A stretch of DNA of 64,000 nt from Oceanospirillum linum (GTDB lineage Bacteria > Pseudomonadota > Gammaproteobacteria > Pseudomonadales > Halomonadaceae): positions 310,001 through 374,000 of the forward strand of contig NZ_FXTS01000003.1 of NCBI RefSeq assembly GCF_900182785.1. Reading direction: 5' to 3'. Below, in pieces: positions 8,406-17,456 of this stretch; position 1 is the stretch's first letter, and every line of letters starts with the position of its first letter. Below the pieces are notes generated by a model, which saw nothing but the letters and a program-made list of their open reading frames with translations, had not been told where the DNA came from and made no database searches. A program made the translations under genes and the position numbers.

Positions 8406-8945
8406 TCAGCCCGATGGACAAGCCAGATCATAACACTCTGTCAGCGCTTTCGGGATACGTCGGGCTTTACCGTTGCTCATATAGGTGCAGACGTAATGGC
8501 TGTAAGCTTTGAAGAGTGTCCTGCCGTCACAGATGCGCTTGAGTTCAAAACGGCGGAAGGCACTGATGCGGTTATGACGCTCCAACCAGGTGGCCATCAT
8601 CAGCTGATCACCTTCATGGGCGGGAGCGACATAATCCAGCTCATGCCGGTGCACCACCATGGCGACATCCCAGGCGTCATAACGCTCAAGAGTGATACCC
8701 AGCTGATGGAGATGTGCCCAACCCGCTTCCTCCAGCCACTTCAGGTAGACCGCATTATTGACGTGCCCGTAGTGATCGATGGCATCCGACGTGACACTGA
8801 TGGGCAAAAGGAAGGGATGCTGCTGCCCCTGTTCCAGCACCAGCCAGTTCAGTACGTCCACACAATCGGTCACTCGGTTATCCACAGCCTCTTGCTCAGC
8901 AGCCGGTGTGGATAACCTGTTCTTATGGCCTTGGGTATCAGTCAC
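8406..8945 (-). CDS. Hotdog-fold acyl-CoA thioesterase (4HBT family)
   Basis: 179 residues with a 4-hydroxybenzoyl-CoA/YbgC-type hotdog domain from about residue 45 to 165. DAIDHYGHVNNAVYLKWLEEA holds the conserved D-x-x-G-H-V-N-N catalytic and binding segment; HRHELDYVAPAHEGD and the following strands complete the fold. Residues 1-40 are a polar extension. The GTG start at 8945 overlaps the stop of rlmI by 8 bp, so the two are cotranscribed with likely translational coupling. The physiological acyl-CoA substrate cannot be read from sequence. Confidence 0.82.
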   Translation of the reverse strand: MTDTQGHKNRLSTPAAEQEAVDNRVTDCVDVLNWLVLEQGQQHPFLLPISVTSDAIDHYGHVNNAVYLKWLEEAGWAHLHQLGITLERYDAWDVAMVVHRHELDYVAPAHEGDQLMMATWLERHNRISAFRRFELKRICDGRTLFKAYSHYVCTYMSNGKARRIPKALTECYDLACPSG

Positions 8946-10140
8946 GGAAAACGCGAACCACCAGAGATTTCAGATAAGCGGTTTCGGGAATCGCCGGATG
9001 TACCGGGTGATCAGCTCCCTGGTGTCCCTGCTCCAGAATCTGTGCCTGGCGATCCACATGCCGGGAGGTGCTGCGCACGATATCGATCAGGCGATCATAA
9101 GCCAGATGCATCGAGCAGGAAGCAGAGATCAGGATGGCGTCCTTTTCCAGCAGGCGCATCGCCAGCTGGTTGATGCGCTGATAAGCCAGCTCACCGTTTT
9201 TGATATCTTTGCGGCGTTTGATAAAGGCGGGCGGGTCCAGCACGATCACATCAAAGCGCTCGCCTTCCTGAATCAGCTGTTTCAGGGCATCAAAGGCATC
9301 ACCCAGCATGGTTTCCACTTTATCCTGCACACCGTTCAGGCTGGCGTTCTTTTCCACTTCATCCAGAGCGGTTTCTGAGGCGTCAACGCAGAGCACAGAA
9401 CTTGCGCCAGCAGCGGCGGCCTGAACACCCCAGCCACCCACATAGCTGAACAGATCCAGCACTTTTTTGCCTTTGCAGTAATGCTGCAGACGAGCACGGT
9501 TCATACGGTGATCGTAGAACCAACCGGTTTTCTGGCCGGTCAGAATCGGCACATGGAATTTAACGCCATTCTCTTCCAGATAAACCTCATCCGGCAGCGT
9601 ACCACGGGCCACACGGGTCTCTTCTGCCAGACCTTCCAGCTTGCGCATGCCACCGTCGTTACGCAGGACAATCGCCTGGGGCTTAACCACCTTCTCCAGT
9701 GCGTCCAGAATGTCGTCTTCCAACACCTGCATACCGGCGGTATTCAACTGTACCGACAGCACATCGCCAAAACGATCCACAACCAGACCCGGCAGCAGAT
9801 CACTTTCCCCGTACACCAAACGGTAGTGCGGTGTCGGGAAGGCCAGCTCACGCAGACCCAGTGCGACCTTAATACGGTGCACCAGCAGGGATTTGTCCAG
9901 TACCTGCTCCGGGTTCTGGCTGATCATACGAGCACAGATCAGCGTCTGCGGATTGATATAAGCGGTTCCCAGCACCTTGCCGTTATAGCCCTCAACGATC
10001 ACCTGCTGACCTGCGGTGTAATTGCGCAGTGGCGAGATTTTAGTATCGACTTCGTTGCTATACAGCCAGATATGACCGGCACGGATACGACGCTCGGCAT
10101 TTTTACGCAGACGCAGAGTGACTAAAGGACTTTCTGACAT
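8938..10140 (-). CDS. rlmI: 23S rRNA m5C1962 methyltransferase RlmI
   Basis: SAM-dependent rRNA methyltransferase, 400 residues against 396 in E. coli RlmI. An N-terminal PUA RNA-binding domain (about 5-80, RAGHIWLYSNEVD) precedes the Rossmann methyltransferase domain: GWFYDHRMNR, motif I VLDLFSYVGGWGVQAAAAGA, VDASETALDEVEKNA, catalytic-loop VLDPPAFIKR, and SASCSMHL near the C-terminus. The ATG at 10140 is chosen because the PUA domain begins directly after it; the open frame extends 26 codons further up, but that extension matches nothing in the family. It forms an operon with the thioesterase downstream. Confidence 0.92.
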   Translation of the reverse strand: MSESPLVTLRLRKNAERRIRAGHIWLYSNEVDTKISPLRNYTAGQQVIVEGYNGKVLGTAYINPQTLICARMISQNPEQVLDKSLLVHRIKVALGLRELAFPTPHYRLVYGESDLLPGLVVDRFGDVLSVQLNTAGMQVLEDDILDALEKVVKPQAIVLRNDGGMRKLEGLAEETRVARGTLPDEVYLEENGVKFHVPILTGQKTGWFYDHRMNRARLQHYCKGKKVLDLFSYVGGWGVQAAAAGASSVLCVDASETALDEVEKNASLNGVQDKVETMLGDAFDALKQLIQEGERFDVIVLDPPAFIKRRKDIKNGELAYQRINQLAMRLLEKDAILISASCSMHLAYDRLIDIVRSTSRHVDRQAQILEQGHQGADHPVHPAIPETAYLKSLVVRVFRD

Positions 10141-10332
10141 GGTGTTTTTCTCACTGACAGGGAAATTCGGGCTTGCCAAAGCTGCAGCTTGGCAATGGCC
10201 GCGCATTATAGCGAACAATACAGTTATTGGCTGCTATTGAAACTCGACTCAGGTTGCACAGTTATACGGTTACTAAAAAGCTATTGCATCATTGATATAT
10301 AATAATTGTCTTCTGAGACGCAGGGCCTAGAT

Positions 10333-11034
10333 ATGCCATCTAACAATATGGATACAATTACAATCAATGTTGCGGGAGAGCAGCAAGATTACTGTTTAAT
10401 GCATATCTATAATTTGCAGATCACTATTCCCAATTTTGCATTTGAAGATGGTCGAATTGATACTGTTACCATTCATGTGAGACCGACGAACCATGTTTAT
10501 AGCAGAGCTCTCGAAAAGCACAAAGACGACATGGATAAGCTTAAGAAAAGTGGGCATCTACTTCTTAAGTATGAACATACCCCCTCAGATCCCACACAAG
10601 AGACACCGAACAAAACACTATCATCCGATATTAGAGTGTTTTGTCCTGAGAAATACCAAGCTTCACTTCTGCTATCTGATTTTGTCCAAGTACTAAACAC
10701 ACACCCCAAAAATATATGTGCTCTGGCCAATAAAGGAGATGATCGGACCTGCCTTAGTGCGCTTTTTAAAGCTCAATCGGATAGCCGATTCTATGTCGTG
10801 CTCTTCCGCTTTCACAAGAAGGCCAACAATGAAGCAAGCATGGTAATTGAAACTGCTTTTCTAGCCGAGGAAGACGACTTCAGGGTAAAAATGCTCAAAA
10901 ACCCCAAGAATAAACCTAACACTCGTCCTTTTTTGATTTTGCTCAGAAATATTTTTGCTGGGAGGAAACCTTTCGAGGGCAGGTCAACACCAAAGAAACG
11001 TAGTCGAAGGAAGGCACAAAAGAAAAAGCCCTGA
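10333..11034 (+). CDS. Hypothetical protein, AT-rich orphan with basic C-terminus
   Basis: Not recognised. 233 residues, soluble, no signal peptide or membrane segment. ATG at 10333 follows a strong ribosome-binding site (AGGG, 7-nt spacing); an upstream TTG at 10306 is less likely. Codon use is visibly more AT-rich than the neighbours, which suggests horizontal acquisition. The region from HIYNLQITIPNF to RVFCPEKYQASLLL is followed by ALANKGDDRTCLSALFKAQ and RFYVVLFRFHKKANNEASM; the last 15 residues are almost all Lys/Arg. The order of an R/K-rich strand and a VIETAF strand faintly recalls barnase/ColE5-type nuclease toxins, but this is only a hint. No immunity or antitoxin partner is evident. 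Confidence 0.6.
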   Translation: MPSNNMDTITINVAGEQQDYCLMHIYNLQITIPNFAFEDGRIDTVTIHVRPTNHVYSRALEKHKDDMDKLKKSGHLLLKYEHTPSDPTQETPNKTLSSDIRVFCPEKYQASLLLSDFVQVLNTHPKNICALANKGDDRTCLSALFKAQSDSRFYVVLFRFHKKANNEASMVIETAFLAEEDDFRVKMLKNPKNKPNTRPFLILLRNIFAGRKPFEGRSTPKKRSRRKAQKKKP

Positions 11035-11057
11035 GCACTCGTTAGAGTAATCAGGGC
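11028..11057 (+). terminator. Possible terminator of the orphan gene
   Basis: GCCCTGA (11028-11034, containing the stop codon) can pair with TCAGGGC (11051-11057), followed by the AT-rich ATAATATTT. The 16-nt loop is long and the T-run poor. A second compact hairpin, CTCCGC-TTT-GCGGAG, follows at 11084-11098. Confidence 0.4.
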
Positions 11058-11229
11058 ATAATATTTCCGAGATCCCTATTTATCTCCGCTTTGCGGAGCG
11101 CAAAACCAGCTGGTTCGCGGGAGGCGAGGTTTTTAAAGCTTTAGTAATCTAAAGCTCGCAATCCGAACGATCTCGCTCTTACTAGGCGACAGTATATTCT
11201 GGAGTGAGGGCTAAAGCAATCAACGCAGA

Positions 11230-11754
11230 CTATTTCGCGTCTGATTTATCCGCAAAAGCGCCAGCTTTTCGCTCGCAAAGTGCTGCAAAGCGCTCGCAGG
11301 ACTCATCATCTGCAAAAGCAGCCAAAGGAACCCAGATATAATTTACGCCACGGTATAACAGAAAGCCCCGGGGCGTACGCACCACTTTAGAGATATCATC
11401 CCAACCAAACTGACCTTCTGTTTTCTCGCCGGTTTTTGCGCTGACACCGTCATCATCAATCAGCAGACTGATCTGCTGATCTTTCTGATCGCTTTTCTGA
11501 AAGCGGCTTAGCAGTAGTTTCCTGTGCATACGACCCCGGATCAGAAACCAGTACACCGCCAGTACCAATGCCATAGAATCTGCAGGCTGGAAGCCACGCT
11601 CAAACATCATAAATACACTCAGCAGAATCAGCGCGCCAACCACAAGAGTGACAATCTTATCTTTTGTGTTCGCCGCACCCAGACTTGTGTGCTCATCGCT
11701 GGCTTCCAGATAAACCTGCTCACTCCACAGGTATTTAATTTCAATGGCGGACAT
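11230..11754 (-). CDS. YcxB-like membrane protein
   Basis: 174-residue protein with two adjacent membrane helices (IVTLVVGALILLSVFMMF, then SMALVLAVYWFLI) and a C-terminal cytoplasmic PH-like YcxB domain: SLLIDDDGVSAKTGEKTEGQ, WDDISKVVRTPRGFLLYRG, then a segment ending VPLAAF. That pattern, a short strand pair followed by a W-D-x-I-x-x-V motif, is characteristic of YcxB-like proteins, whose role is unknown. ATG at 11754 has a GGAGA ribosome-binding site; an in-frame start 8 codons upstream lacks one. Monocistronic by appearance. Confidence 0.72.
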   Translation of the reverse strand: MSAIEIKYLWSEQVYLEASDEHTSLGAANTKDKIVTLVVGALILLSVFMMFERGFQPADSMALVLAVYWFLIRGRMHRKLLLSRFQKSDQKDQQISLLIDDDGVSAKTGEKTEGQFGWDDISKVVRTPRGFLLYRGVNYIWVPLAAFADDESCERFAALCERKAGAFADKSDAK

Positions 11755-11849
11755 GACGTCTCCTGTCAAAAATTTCATGGGATAATTAACGGCTATCTGA
11801 CTGTATTTAATGGCTGAGGTTCATTTCTTGCCTCATCACACGCCAGGCA

Positions 11850-13139
11850 TCAGGCCAGATTTACCCGGGCATTAAACGGAAGCCCATCCCGCTCACCCAG
11901 CGCCTGCCGCAGCAGCTGTTTCTTCACCGAAGGTGTATTATTTACCAGACTCATACCCGTATTGCGCAACCAGCGCAGAGGCAGAGGTACCGGGCCATAC
12001 AGGCGTTTAAAGCCTTCCATCAGCGCCATCATTTTCAGGTTATCCGGCATACGCCGCCGCTGGTATTTCCCCAGTGTTTGCTCAATACCCAAAGGCTGCT
12101 TTCGCTGCCATGCGGCGGTAAGCTCTTCCACCAGAGTTGCAGCATCCAGCAGGCCAAGATTTACACCCTGCCCCGCCAGAGGGTGAATGGTGTGGGCCGC
12201 ATCACCGGCCAGCACCAGCCCCGGCTGCCAGTAGCGTTTGGCGTGACGTTGGCGCAGCGGGAAACTGTAGCGCGGATCACAGCTGACCACCCGGCCCAGT
12301 TTATGCTCAAAATGCAGAGACAACTCAGAGCAAAAATCCGTCGTATCCAGAGACATTAGACGAGTACATTCTTGCGGTGTGGTCGACCATACGATAGAGC
12401 AATAATGATCATCCCCTGAAACGGTCACCGGCAACAAGGCTAAAGGCCCGGTTGGCATAAAGCGCTGCCAGCAGGTGCCCCCATGGGGTTGCTCTGATTT
12501 AATCGTGGTGACAATGGCTTCGTGGCCATAATCCCACTCGCGGGTTTCAAAGCCACCCCACTCCCGCAGGCTGGACCGGGCTCCGTCTGCAGCAACAACC
12601 AACCCTGCCTGTAACACCCGGCCATCCTGCAGATAAACCTGACGCTGAACCTTGCCGGGCTTTGCTTTATTTTCCAATTCAGGGCTGATGCCTTCAATTC
12701 GTATTCCACAGTGCCAGTGAATATTATCGTAGGATTTACTCTGGTCAACGAGGGCGGTCTGGGTAACGCTGTTCTCAACGATATGGCCGATATTTTCTGC
12801 AAAAACATCATTACAGTTGAACTCGATATGTCCGGTGCCATCTGCTTCCCAGACGTTCATCTGCTGGTAAGGCGTCACCCGTTTTTGCTGCATACAATGC
12901 CATACATTCAGGCTCTCCAAAAACACGCGGGAGGCTTCGGTCAGTGCACTTACGCGGGGGTCCACTCGTTCAGGGTTCCAGAAAGGTTCCTGATCCGCGG
13001 CTTCCAGAATTGCGATCTTCATTCCCGTTGCGGCAACACCGCAGGCGATGGCAGCACCAACCATACCACCACCAACAATAATCAGATCGTATTGCTGCAG
13101 ATTGTCTGCTGCACAGGCTTGCGTTTGGTGATCGGTCAT
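11850..13139 (-). CDS. ubiI: Ubiquinone biosynthesis FAD-dependent hydroxylase, UbiI/VisC type
   Basis: Class A flavin monooxygenase of the UbiH/UbiF/UbiI/Coq6 family, 429 residues. FAD-binding motifs: LIIVGGGMVGAAIACG (about 19-34), DPRVSALTEAS, and GDAAHTIHPLAGQGVNLG (about 318-335). GHIVENSVTQTAL and the WDYGHEAIVTT segment resemble E. coli UbiI, which hydroxylates the C5 position of the octaprenylphenol ring. UbiF/UbiM specificity cannot be excluded. Its ATG overlaps the ubiH stop (TGATG), so the pair is translationally coupled. The order pepP-ubiH-ubiI matches the E. coli operon. Confidence 0.87.
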   Translation of the reverse strand: MTDHQTQACAADNLQQYDLIIVGGGMVGAAIACGVAATGMKIAILEAADQEPFWNPERVDPRVSALTEASRVFLESLNVWHCMQQKRVTPYQQMNVWEADGTGHIEFNCNDVFAENIGHIVENSVTQTALVDQSKSYDNIHWHCGIRIEGISPELENKAKPGKVQRQVYLQDGRVLQAGLVVAADGARSSLREWGGFETREWDYGHEAIVTTIKSEQPHGGTCWQRFMPTGPLALLPVTVSGDDHYCSIVWSTTPQECTRLMSLDTTDFCSELSLHFEHKLGRVVSCDPRYSFPLRQRHAKRYWQPGLVLAGDAAHTIHPLAGQGVNLGLLDAATLVEELTAAWQRKQPLGIEQTLGKYQRRRMPDNLKMMALMEGFKRLYGPVPLPLRWLRNTGMSLVNNTPSVKKQLLRQALGERDGLPFNARVNLA

Positions 13140-14512
13140 CAGACTTCTCCTGACGGTGTTGTTATGGGCTCATGATAAGCAGCTCTCTGTTCTGGTCCCG
13201 GGACTTCTGTCTGCTCAGTAAGAGGATAAAGCCGCACGGAGGAGCCACCAATCCCCATGGCCTGACGGGCAAACCAGCGTTTGGCAGGCTTCAGCCGGTC
13301 CAGCAGCATCAGGCCTCCGGCTCTCAAATGTCCCAGTACCGGATTACCGTTGGCAAACAGACGAATCAAACCATCACTGAAGCCGATCACGGCATCCTGA
13401 TCCGACTCCCGGCGCTGCTGATAACGCTGCAGAGTCGAAAGGCTGCCCAGTGCTCCACCCTGATTCGCCGCTTCATGCAGCACCCCGGCCAGCTCAGCAA
13501 CACCTCTTAACGCCAGGTTATAGCCCTGCCCCGCCACCGGATGCATATAGTGGGCTGCATTTCCCAAAACAGCCAAGCCGGGACGCACCTGTTCCGTGGC
13601 ACGAATCAGTGTCAGCGGGTACTGGTGCCGCTCTCCAATACGTTCGATATCCCCCAGGCGCGGGCCAAACAGTTGTAACAGCTTGCGCTTGAAATCTGCC
13701 TCTGAAAGCTCGCTCACCTCATCCATCTGCTCAGCAGGCACCGTCCAAACCAGTGCGACATCTTTTGCCTCCGGTAAGGGCAGCCAAGCCATAGGCCCGT
13801 CTGCGGTAAAGCGCTCAAATGCCCAGTTTTCATGGGGCTGGCTCATGGTGAGATTACAGACAATGGCATACTGGTCATATGGCCGGACATGGTCGACAAT
13901 ATTCAGCTGTTGCTTCAGCCCGGACTGTCCACCGTCAGCCAAAACCACAAGTCCAGCCTCTATCTGATGCTCGCCGCCGTCATCACTACGGCTTAGGGTC
14001 AGCCGATGCTTCTCTGCATTAATATCAAAACCAGTCACTTTAAACGGACACAACCATTCAACATGCTGCGCCTGCTTAACACCATTGAGCAGTATCTGCC
14101 CCAGGGCGATATTGGGTGCAACATATCCCAGCGCATCCACATGATGATCCGCAGCATTCAACCGGGTAGCTCCCAGATGACCTTTGTCAGAAACATGGAT
14201 CTTTCGGATTGGCGCCACATGGGGTTCCAGCTGTTGCCAGAGTCCGATCTGCTCGTAGATATGTCGCGTTCCCCAGGAGAGCGCGGTTGAACGGGCATCG
14301 TAACTGCTCTTGATGCCGGAACCTCCGTCACCGGCAGCAGGAGAAGCCAGGGTCGGGATGGCCTCAATAACGGCAATTGACCAGTTATGCCTTTTGGCGA
14401 AGCCTTCCAGCGCACAGGCAAGACTTGCCCCCACTAATCCGCCACCAATAATGGCAATATCGTAAGAGGGTACCTGATGAGCTTCCGGGGAAGCTGAAGC
14501 GGCTGTTGTCAC
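13139..14512 (-). CDS. ubiH: 2-octaprenyl-6-methoxyphenol hydroxylase UbiH
   Basis: Second flavin hydroxylase of ubiquinone synthesis, acting on C1 of the ring. 457 residues with dinucleotide-binding IAIIGGGLVGASLACAL (about 19-35), DARSTALSWGTRHIYEQIGL, VLADGGQSGLK and the C-terminal FAD site GNAAHYMHPVAGQGYNLAL. GTG start at 14512 with an AGGAGAGAG ribosome-binding site. It lies 27 bp after pepP and overlaps ubiI. It is somewhat longer than E. coli UbiH (392), mainly at the C-terminus. Confidence 0.9.
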   Translation of the reverse strand: MTTAASASPEAHQVPSYDIAIIGGGLVGASLACALEGFAKRHNWSIAVIEAIPTLASPAAGDGGSGIKSSYDARSTALSWGTRHIYEQIGLWQQLEPHVAPIRKIHVSDKGHLGATRLNAADHHVDALGYVAPNIALGQILLNGVKQAQHVEWLCPFKVTGFDINAEKHRLTLSRSDDGGEHQIEAGLVVLADGGQSGLKQQLNIVDHVRPYDQYAIVCNLTMSQPHENWAFERFTADGPMAWLPLPEAKDVALVWTVPAEQMDEVSELSEADFKRKLLQLFGPRLGDIERIGERHQYPLTLIRATEQVRPGLAVLGNAAHYMHPVAGQGYNLALRGVAELAGVLHEAANQGGALGSLSTLQRYQQRRESDQDAVIGFSDGLIRLFANGNPVLGHLRAGGLMLLDRLKPAKRWFARQAMGIGGSSVRLYPLTEQTEVPGPEQRAAYHEPITTPSGEV

Positions 14513-14539
14513 CGACTCTCTCCTGTGTTGGTCTCTCTG

Positions 14540-15976
14540 CTAAACGGTAGGGCCAACGCCCTGTCCCGCCATAAGCGCTTCAATTTCAGCAATATTTTTC
14601 GGTACGCCTGAAGTGATGACCTCAGGGCCTGATTCAGTAACGATAACGTTATCCTCAATACGAATACCGATGCCCTGCCAGCGTTTTTCTACACTATCGT
14701 CATCATGGGCTATATACAGTCCGGGCTCTACCGTCAGCACCATGCCGGCCTGTAACGGCCGTGATTGACCATCGACCTTATAGCGGCCGGCATCATGCAC
14801 ATCAATACCCAGCCAGTGGCTGGTGCCGTGCATAAAGAAACGACGATAGCTCTCGGACTCAATAACCTCATCCAGTGTACCGGCCAACAGTCCAAGGTCT
14901 AACAACCCTTGGCAAAGTACGTTCAGTGCCGCCCGGTGGGGAGCATGGCAGTCCCGACCCACCTGAACCTGATCAATAGCGGCATACTGAGCCTCGAGAA
15001 CAACCTGATAGAGGGCTGCCTGCTCCGGGCTGAATCTGCCGGAAACCGGGAATGTCCGGGTAATATCTGCGGCATAATGCTCCAGCTCACAGCCCGCATC
15101 AACCAAAACCAAATCTCCCGCCTGCAGAGGCTGGCTATTTTCCACATAGTGCAGAATGCAGGCGTTGGCACCACCGCCGACAATGGTGTTATAAGCCGGG
15201 GCTCGACTTCCTGCACGCATAAAGTGATAGAGGTATTCAGCTTCCAGCTGGTACTCCATCATGCCCGGTTCGCATACACCCATCGCTCTGCTATGGGCTG
15301 CCGCAGAGATCTCTGCGGCCACTCGCATCACCTCAAGCTCTGCATCACTTTTAAACAAGCGCATCTCGTGGATCAGAGGTAAAAGATTATGCTGCTGTTC
15401 CGGGGCTACTTTCCCGGCCCGGGCCTTTTGGCGCAGCTGCTGACTCCAGTCATTGATACGACGGCTCAGTGCATCATCGCCCTGCATCGGATAAAACAGA
15501 TGTTTCGAGCCGTTAAGCAGCTCTGGCAGTCGGGTATCCAGCTGATCCAGTGTGTAGGCCTCGCTTATGCCATAATCACTTTTTGCCGCATCCTGACCGA
15601 TACGAAAGCCGGTCCAGACTTCCTGCGCCCTGTCTTTTGGCAACGAAAACAGGTGACTGTCACCATCCTGATGGCCAGGGGTCAAAACCAGCCAGGCATC
15701 TTCTTCAGCAAAGCCCGTCAGGTAGTAAAAATCACTGTTCTGACGAAAGGCGTAATCGGCATCGTTATTGCGATAACGTATTTCAGCCCCCGGCAAAATC
15801 GCAACACTGCCTTCCGGCAGCTGATCCATCAAGCGCTGCCGTCTTTGCGCATACTCGTTTGCGGGAATAGCATACGTTTCCTTTGCAGCAATGATATTGC
15901 GGTTTATCAAAGCTTTTTCAGTCAGGCTGACTCCAGCCTGGGGCTGCTTCTGTCGGGTATTGCTTACTTGCGTCAT
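14540..15976 (-). CDS. pepP: Xaa-Pro aminopeptidase PepP
   Basis: Cytosolic metallopeptidase that removes N-terminal residues preceding proline. N-terminal aminopeptidase-P domain about 40-180, then the pita-bread M24 domain. The five dimetal ligands are visible: two Asp in LVDAGCELEHYAADITRTFP, His in HGTSHWLGIDVHD, Glu in VLTVEPGLYI and Glu in GIGIRIEDN. 478 residues; about 35 more than E. coli PepP at the N-terminus. ATG at 15976 has an AGGAG ribosome-binding site. The second gene of a ygfB-pepP-ubiH-ubiI operon. Confidence 0.94.
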   Translation of the reverse strand: MTQVSNTRQKQPQAGVSLTEKALINRNIIAAKETYAIPANEYAQRRQRLMDQLPEGSVAILPGAEIRYRNNDADYAFRQNSDFYYLTGFAEEDAWLVLTPGHQDGDSHLFSLPKDRAQEVWTGFRIGQDAAKSDYGISEAYTLDQLDTRLPELLNGSKHLFYPMQGDDALSRRINDWSQQLRQKARAGKVAPEQQHNLLPLIHEMRLFKSDAELEVMRVAAEISAAAHSRAMGVCEPGMMEYQLEAEYLYHFMRAGSRAPAYNTIVGGGANACILHYVENSQPLQAGDLVLVDAGCELEHYAADITRTFPVSGRFSPEQAALYQVVLEAQYAAIDQVQVGRDCHAPHRAALNVLCQGLLDLGLLAGTLDEVIESESYRRFFMHGTSHWLGIDVHDAGRYKVDGQSRPLQAGMVLTVEPGLYIAHDDDSVEKRWQGIGIRIEDNVIVTESGPEVITSGVPKNIAEIEALMAGQGVGPTV

Positions 15977-16089
15977 AACGACTCCTGTAATTCAACATCA
16001 GTGATCAGCTGCTCCGGATCTGATGCGCTGCACGCTATTAATACGGTGACAGTAACTAAACGGTGTAATACCAGCGAAGGCTATAAAGC

Positions 16090-16692
16090 CTATTGCAGTT
16101 TCTTCGCTTCCTGGGCCGCTTCATCTAGCTGAGGAGCCGATGGGTTACACTCGGTATAAAGCATCATCGCCGTCATACGGACATATTCACTGACAGCAAA
16201 CAGATCCTGTTCATTTTGTTCATCATCGTCCAAAGGCTCGTTCATTTCTGCAATCTGCTCCAGATCCTGCAGAGCTTCTTTCAGGTCTGCTGACAGCTTA
16301 CCTTCCTTAAAGGTCTGGTTGTCGCCAAGGGCAGAAAGGAATCCTTCACACCACTCCAGCAATGTTTGCATGCGCTCATTCAGTGAGAAGTCTTCATCGG
16401 CAATCAGTAACTTAAAGCCCAAATCCTGATCTTTAATACCCGCTTCCGTTTGTTCAAGCAGTTCAGCCAGCTCTACTTTAGACTCATCGCCATCCAGTTC
16501 AGTCACATCCATAAACTGCATCGCCTGACGTAACCAGGTGTCCAGATCCGGTATCTGTCCGGCACAAAGCTGTCCACAGAGATCGCCATGTAGCTCGGCT
16601 GGAGCATGCAAACAGCCATGGCGTAAAAACAGATCACTGATTCGGGCAAAAACGGGTTGTTGAATTTCGGTTTGCTGTTGAACATCTGTCAT
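16090..16692 (-). CDS. ygfB: UPF0149 family protein YgfB
   Basis: 200-residue all-helical acidic protein of the YgfB/YecA family. Conserved pieces are HAPAELHGDLCGQLCAG near residue 30, WCEGFLSALG in the middle, and the C-terminal SEYVRMTAMMLYTE. In Pseudomonas aeruginosa YgfB is reported to act as an anti-terminator-counteracting regulator, but here only family membership is supported. The ATG at 16692 is preferred over an upstream start because GGAGAAAGG precedes it at good spacing. Position upstream of pepP and divergent from zapA is conserved with E. coli. Confidence 0.87.
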   Translation of the reverse strand: MTDVQQQTEIQQPVFARISDLFLRHGCLHAPAELHGDLCGQLCAGQIPDLDTWLRQAMQFMDVTELDGDESKVELAELLEQTEAGIKDQDLGFKLLIADEDFSLNERMQTLLEWCEGFLSALGDNQTFKEGKLSADLKEALQDLEQIAEMNEPLDDDEQNEQDLFAVSEYVRMTAMMLYTECNPSAPQLDEAAQEAKKLQ

Positions 16693-16897
16693 AGGGGTGC
16701 CTTTCTCCGGCAGGTACTTTAATAAAAAATCAGTAAACCAGGCCCCAATAATAGAGAACCGGTTCACGAATCACTGGATTACTGCCTATTTTGACGAGAA
16801 AAAGCTCATTTGTCAGGAAGTTAGTATTCATTCACGTCAATTGACCAGTTACAATCGCAGATCTATAGTACGGGTATCCTCAGCTAAAGATAATTTT

Positions 16898-17110
16898 ATG
16901 GACACTGACGATTTAGATCAGTTGGAAAAACAGATACATGAGCTGCTTTTAATTTGCGTTGATCTGCGCAAGGAGAATGAGCGACTCAAAAATACGGTTA
17001 GCCAACAGACCACAGAACTGGAAGCCCTGACGCAAGAGCGCCAGGCCACGGAAGAGAAAGTCAGTTATCTTTTAACCCGCTTAGGGCCATCGGAGCCACA
17101 AGATGAGTGA
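16898..17110 (+). CDS. Small coiled-coil protein, TIGR02449/ZapB-like
   Basis: 70-residue protein, almost entirely a heptad-patterned coiled coil (LDQLEKQIHELLLICVDLRK, then ERLKNTVSQQTTELEALTQE), ending in TRLGPSEP. This fits the TIGR02449 family, which lies next to zapA in many gammaproteobacteria and is thought to have a ZapB-like cell-division role. The longer open frame starting at 16697 is rejected because it runs across the ygfB promoter region. Its stop overlaps the zapA start by 8 bp. Confidence 0.8.
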   Translation: MDTDDLDQLEKQIHELLLICVDLRKENERLKNTVSQQTTELEALTQERQATEEKVSYLLTRLGPSEPQDE

Positions 17111-17426
17111 AACACAGAGCAGTCAAACCGTCGAAGTTAAAATTCTCGAACGTAGTTATGTGGTCGGCTGCCCCGATGATAAACAGAACGACCTGATCAA
17201 CTCGGCCAAGTACCTTGATCGCAAAATGCGTGAGATTCGCGATAGCGGTAAAGTGATCGGTACTGAGCGCATTGCTATTATGGCGGCCCTGAATATCGCC
17301 TATGAGATGTTGCACGACACACGGGAAGGCAGCGACTCACAGGAGCAGGTTCAGCGTATTAATGAAAAGCTTTCCGCTGCCATTCAGGCTCTTCGTCAGG
17401 ATGATAAAGATAGCAACGCCGCCTGA
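17103..17426 (+). CDS. zapA: Cell division protein ZapA
   Basis: 107-residue FtsZ-associated protein that bundles FtsZ filaments at the division ring. N-terminal globular part with VEVKILERSYVVGCPDDKQN, then the tetramerising coiled coil, including ERIAIMAALNIAYEML. Length matches E. coli ZapA (109). Coupled to the upstream coiled-coil gene and followed within 30 bp by the 6S RNA promoter, the same arrangement as zapA-ssrS-ygfA in enterics. Confidence 0.93.
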   Translation: MSETQSSQTVEVKILERSYVVGCPDDKQNDLINSAKYLDRKMREIRDSGKVIGTERIAIMAALNIAYEMLHDTREGSDSQEQVQRINEKLSAAIQALRQDDKDSNAA

Positions 17427-17445
17427 TTTTTTTTCTTGTCTGCGT

Positions 17446-17451
17446 TATACT
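17446..17451 (+). promoter_or_regulatory. -10 element of the 6S RNA promoter
   Basis: TATACT (5/6 to TATAAT) sits about 6 nt before the predicted 6S RNA 5' end. No good -35 match was seen; the stretch upstream is a poly-T run. Confidence 0.5.
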
Positions 17452-17456
17452 CTTTC

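Noticed and set aside
9481..10125. 214-residue open frame opposite rlmI
   Set aside because: Shadow of the rlmI coding frame; no ribosome-binding site or family pattern.
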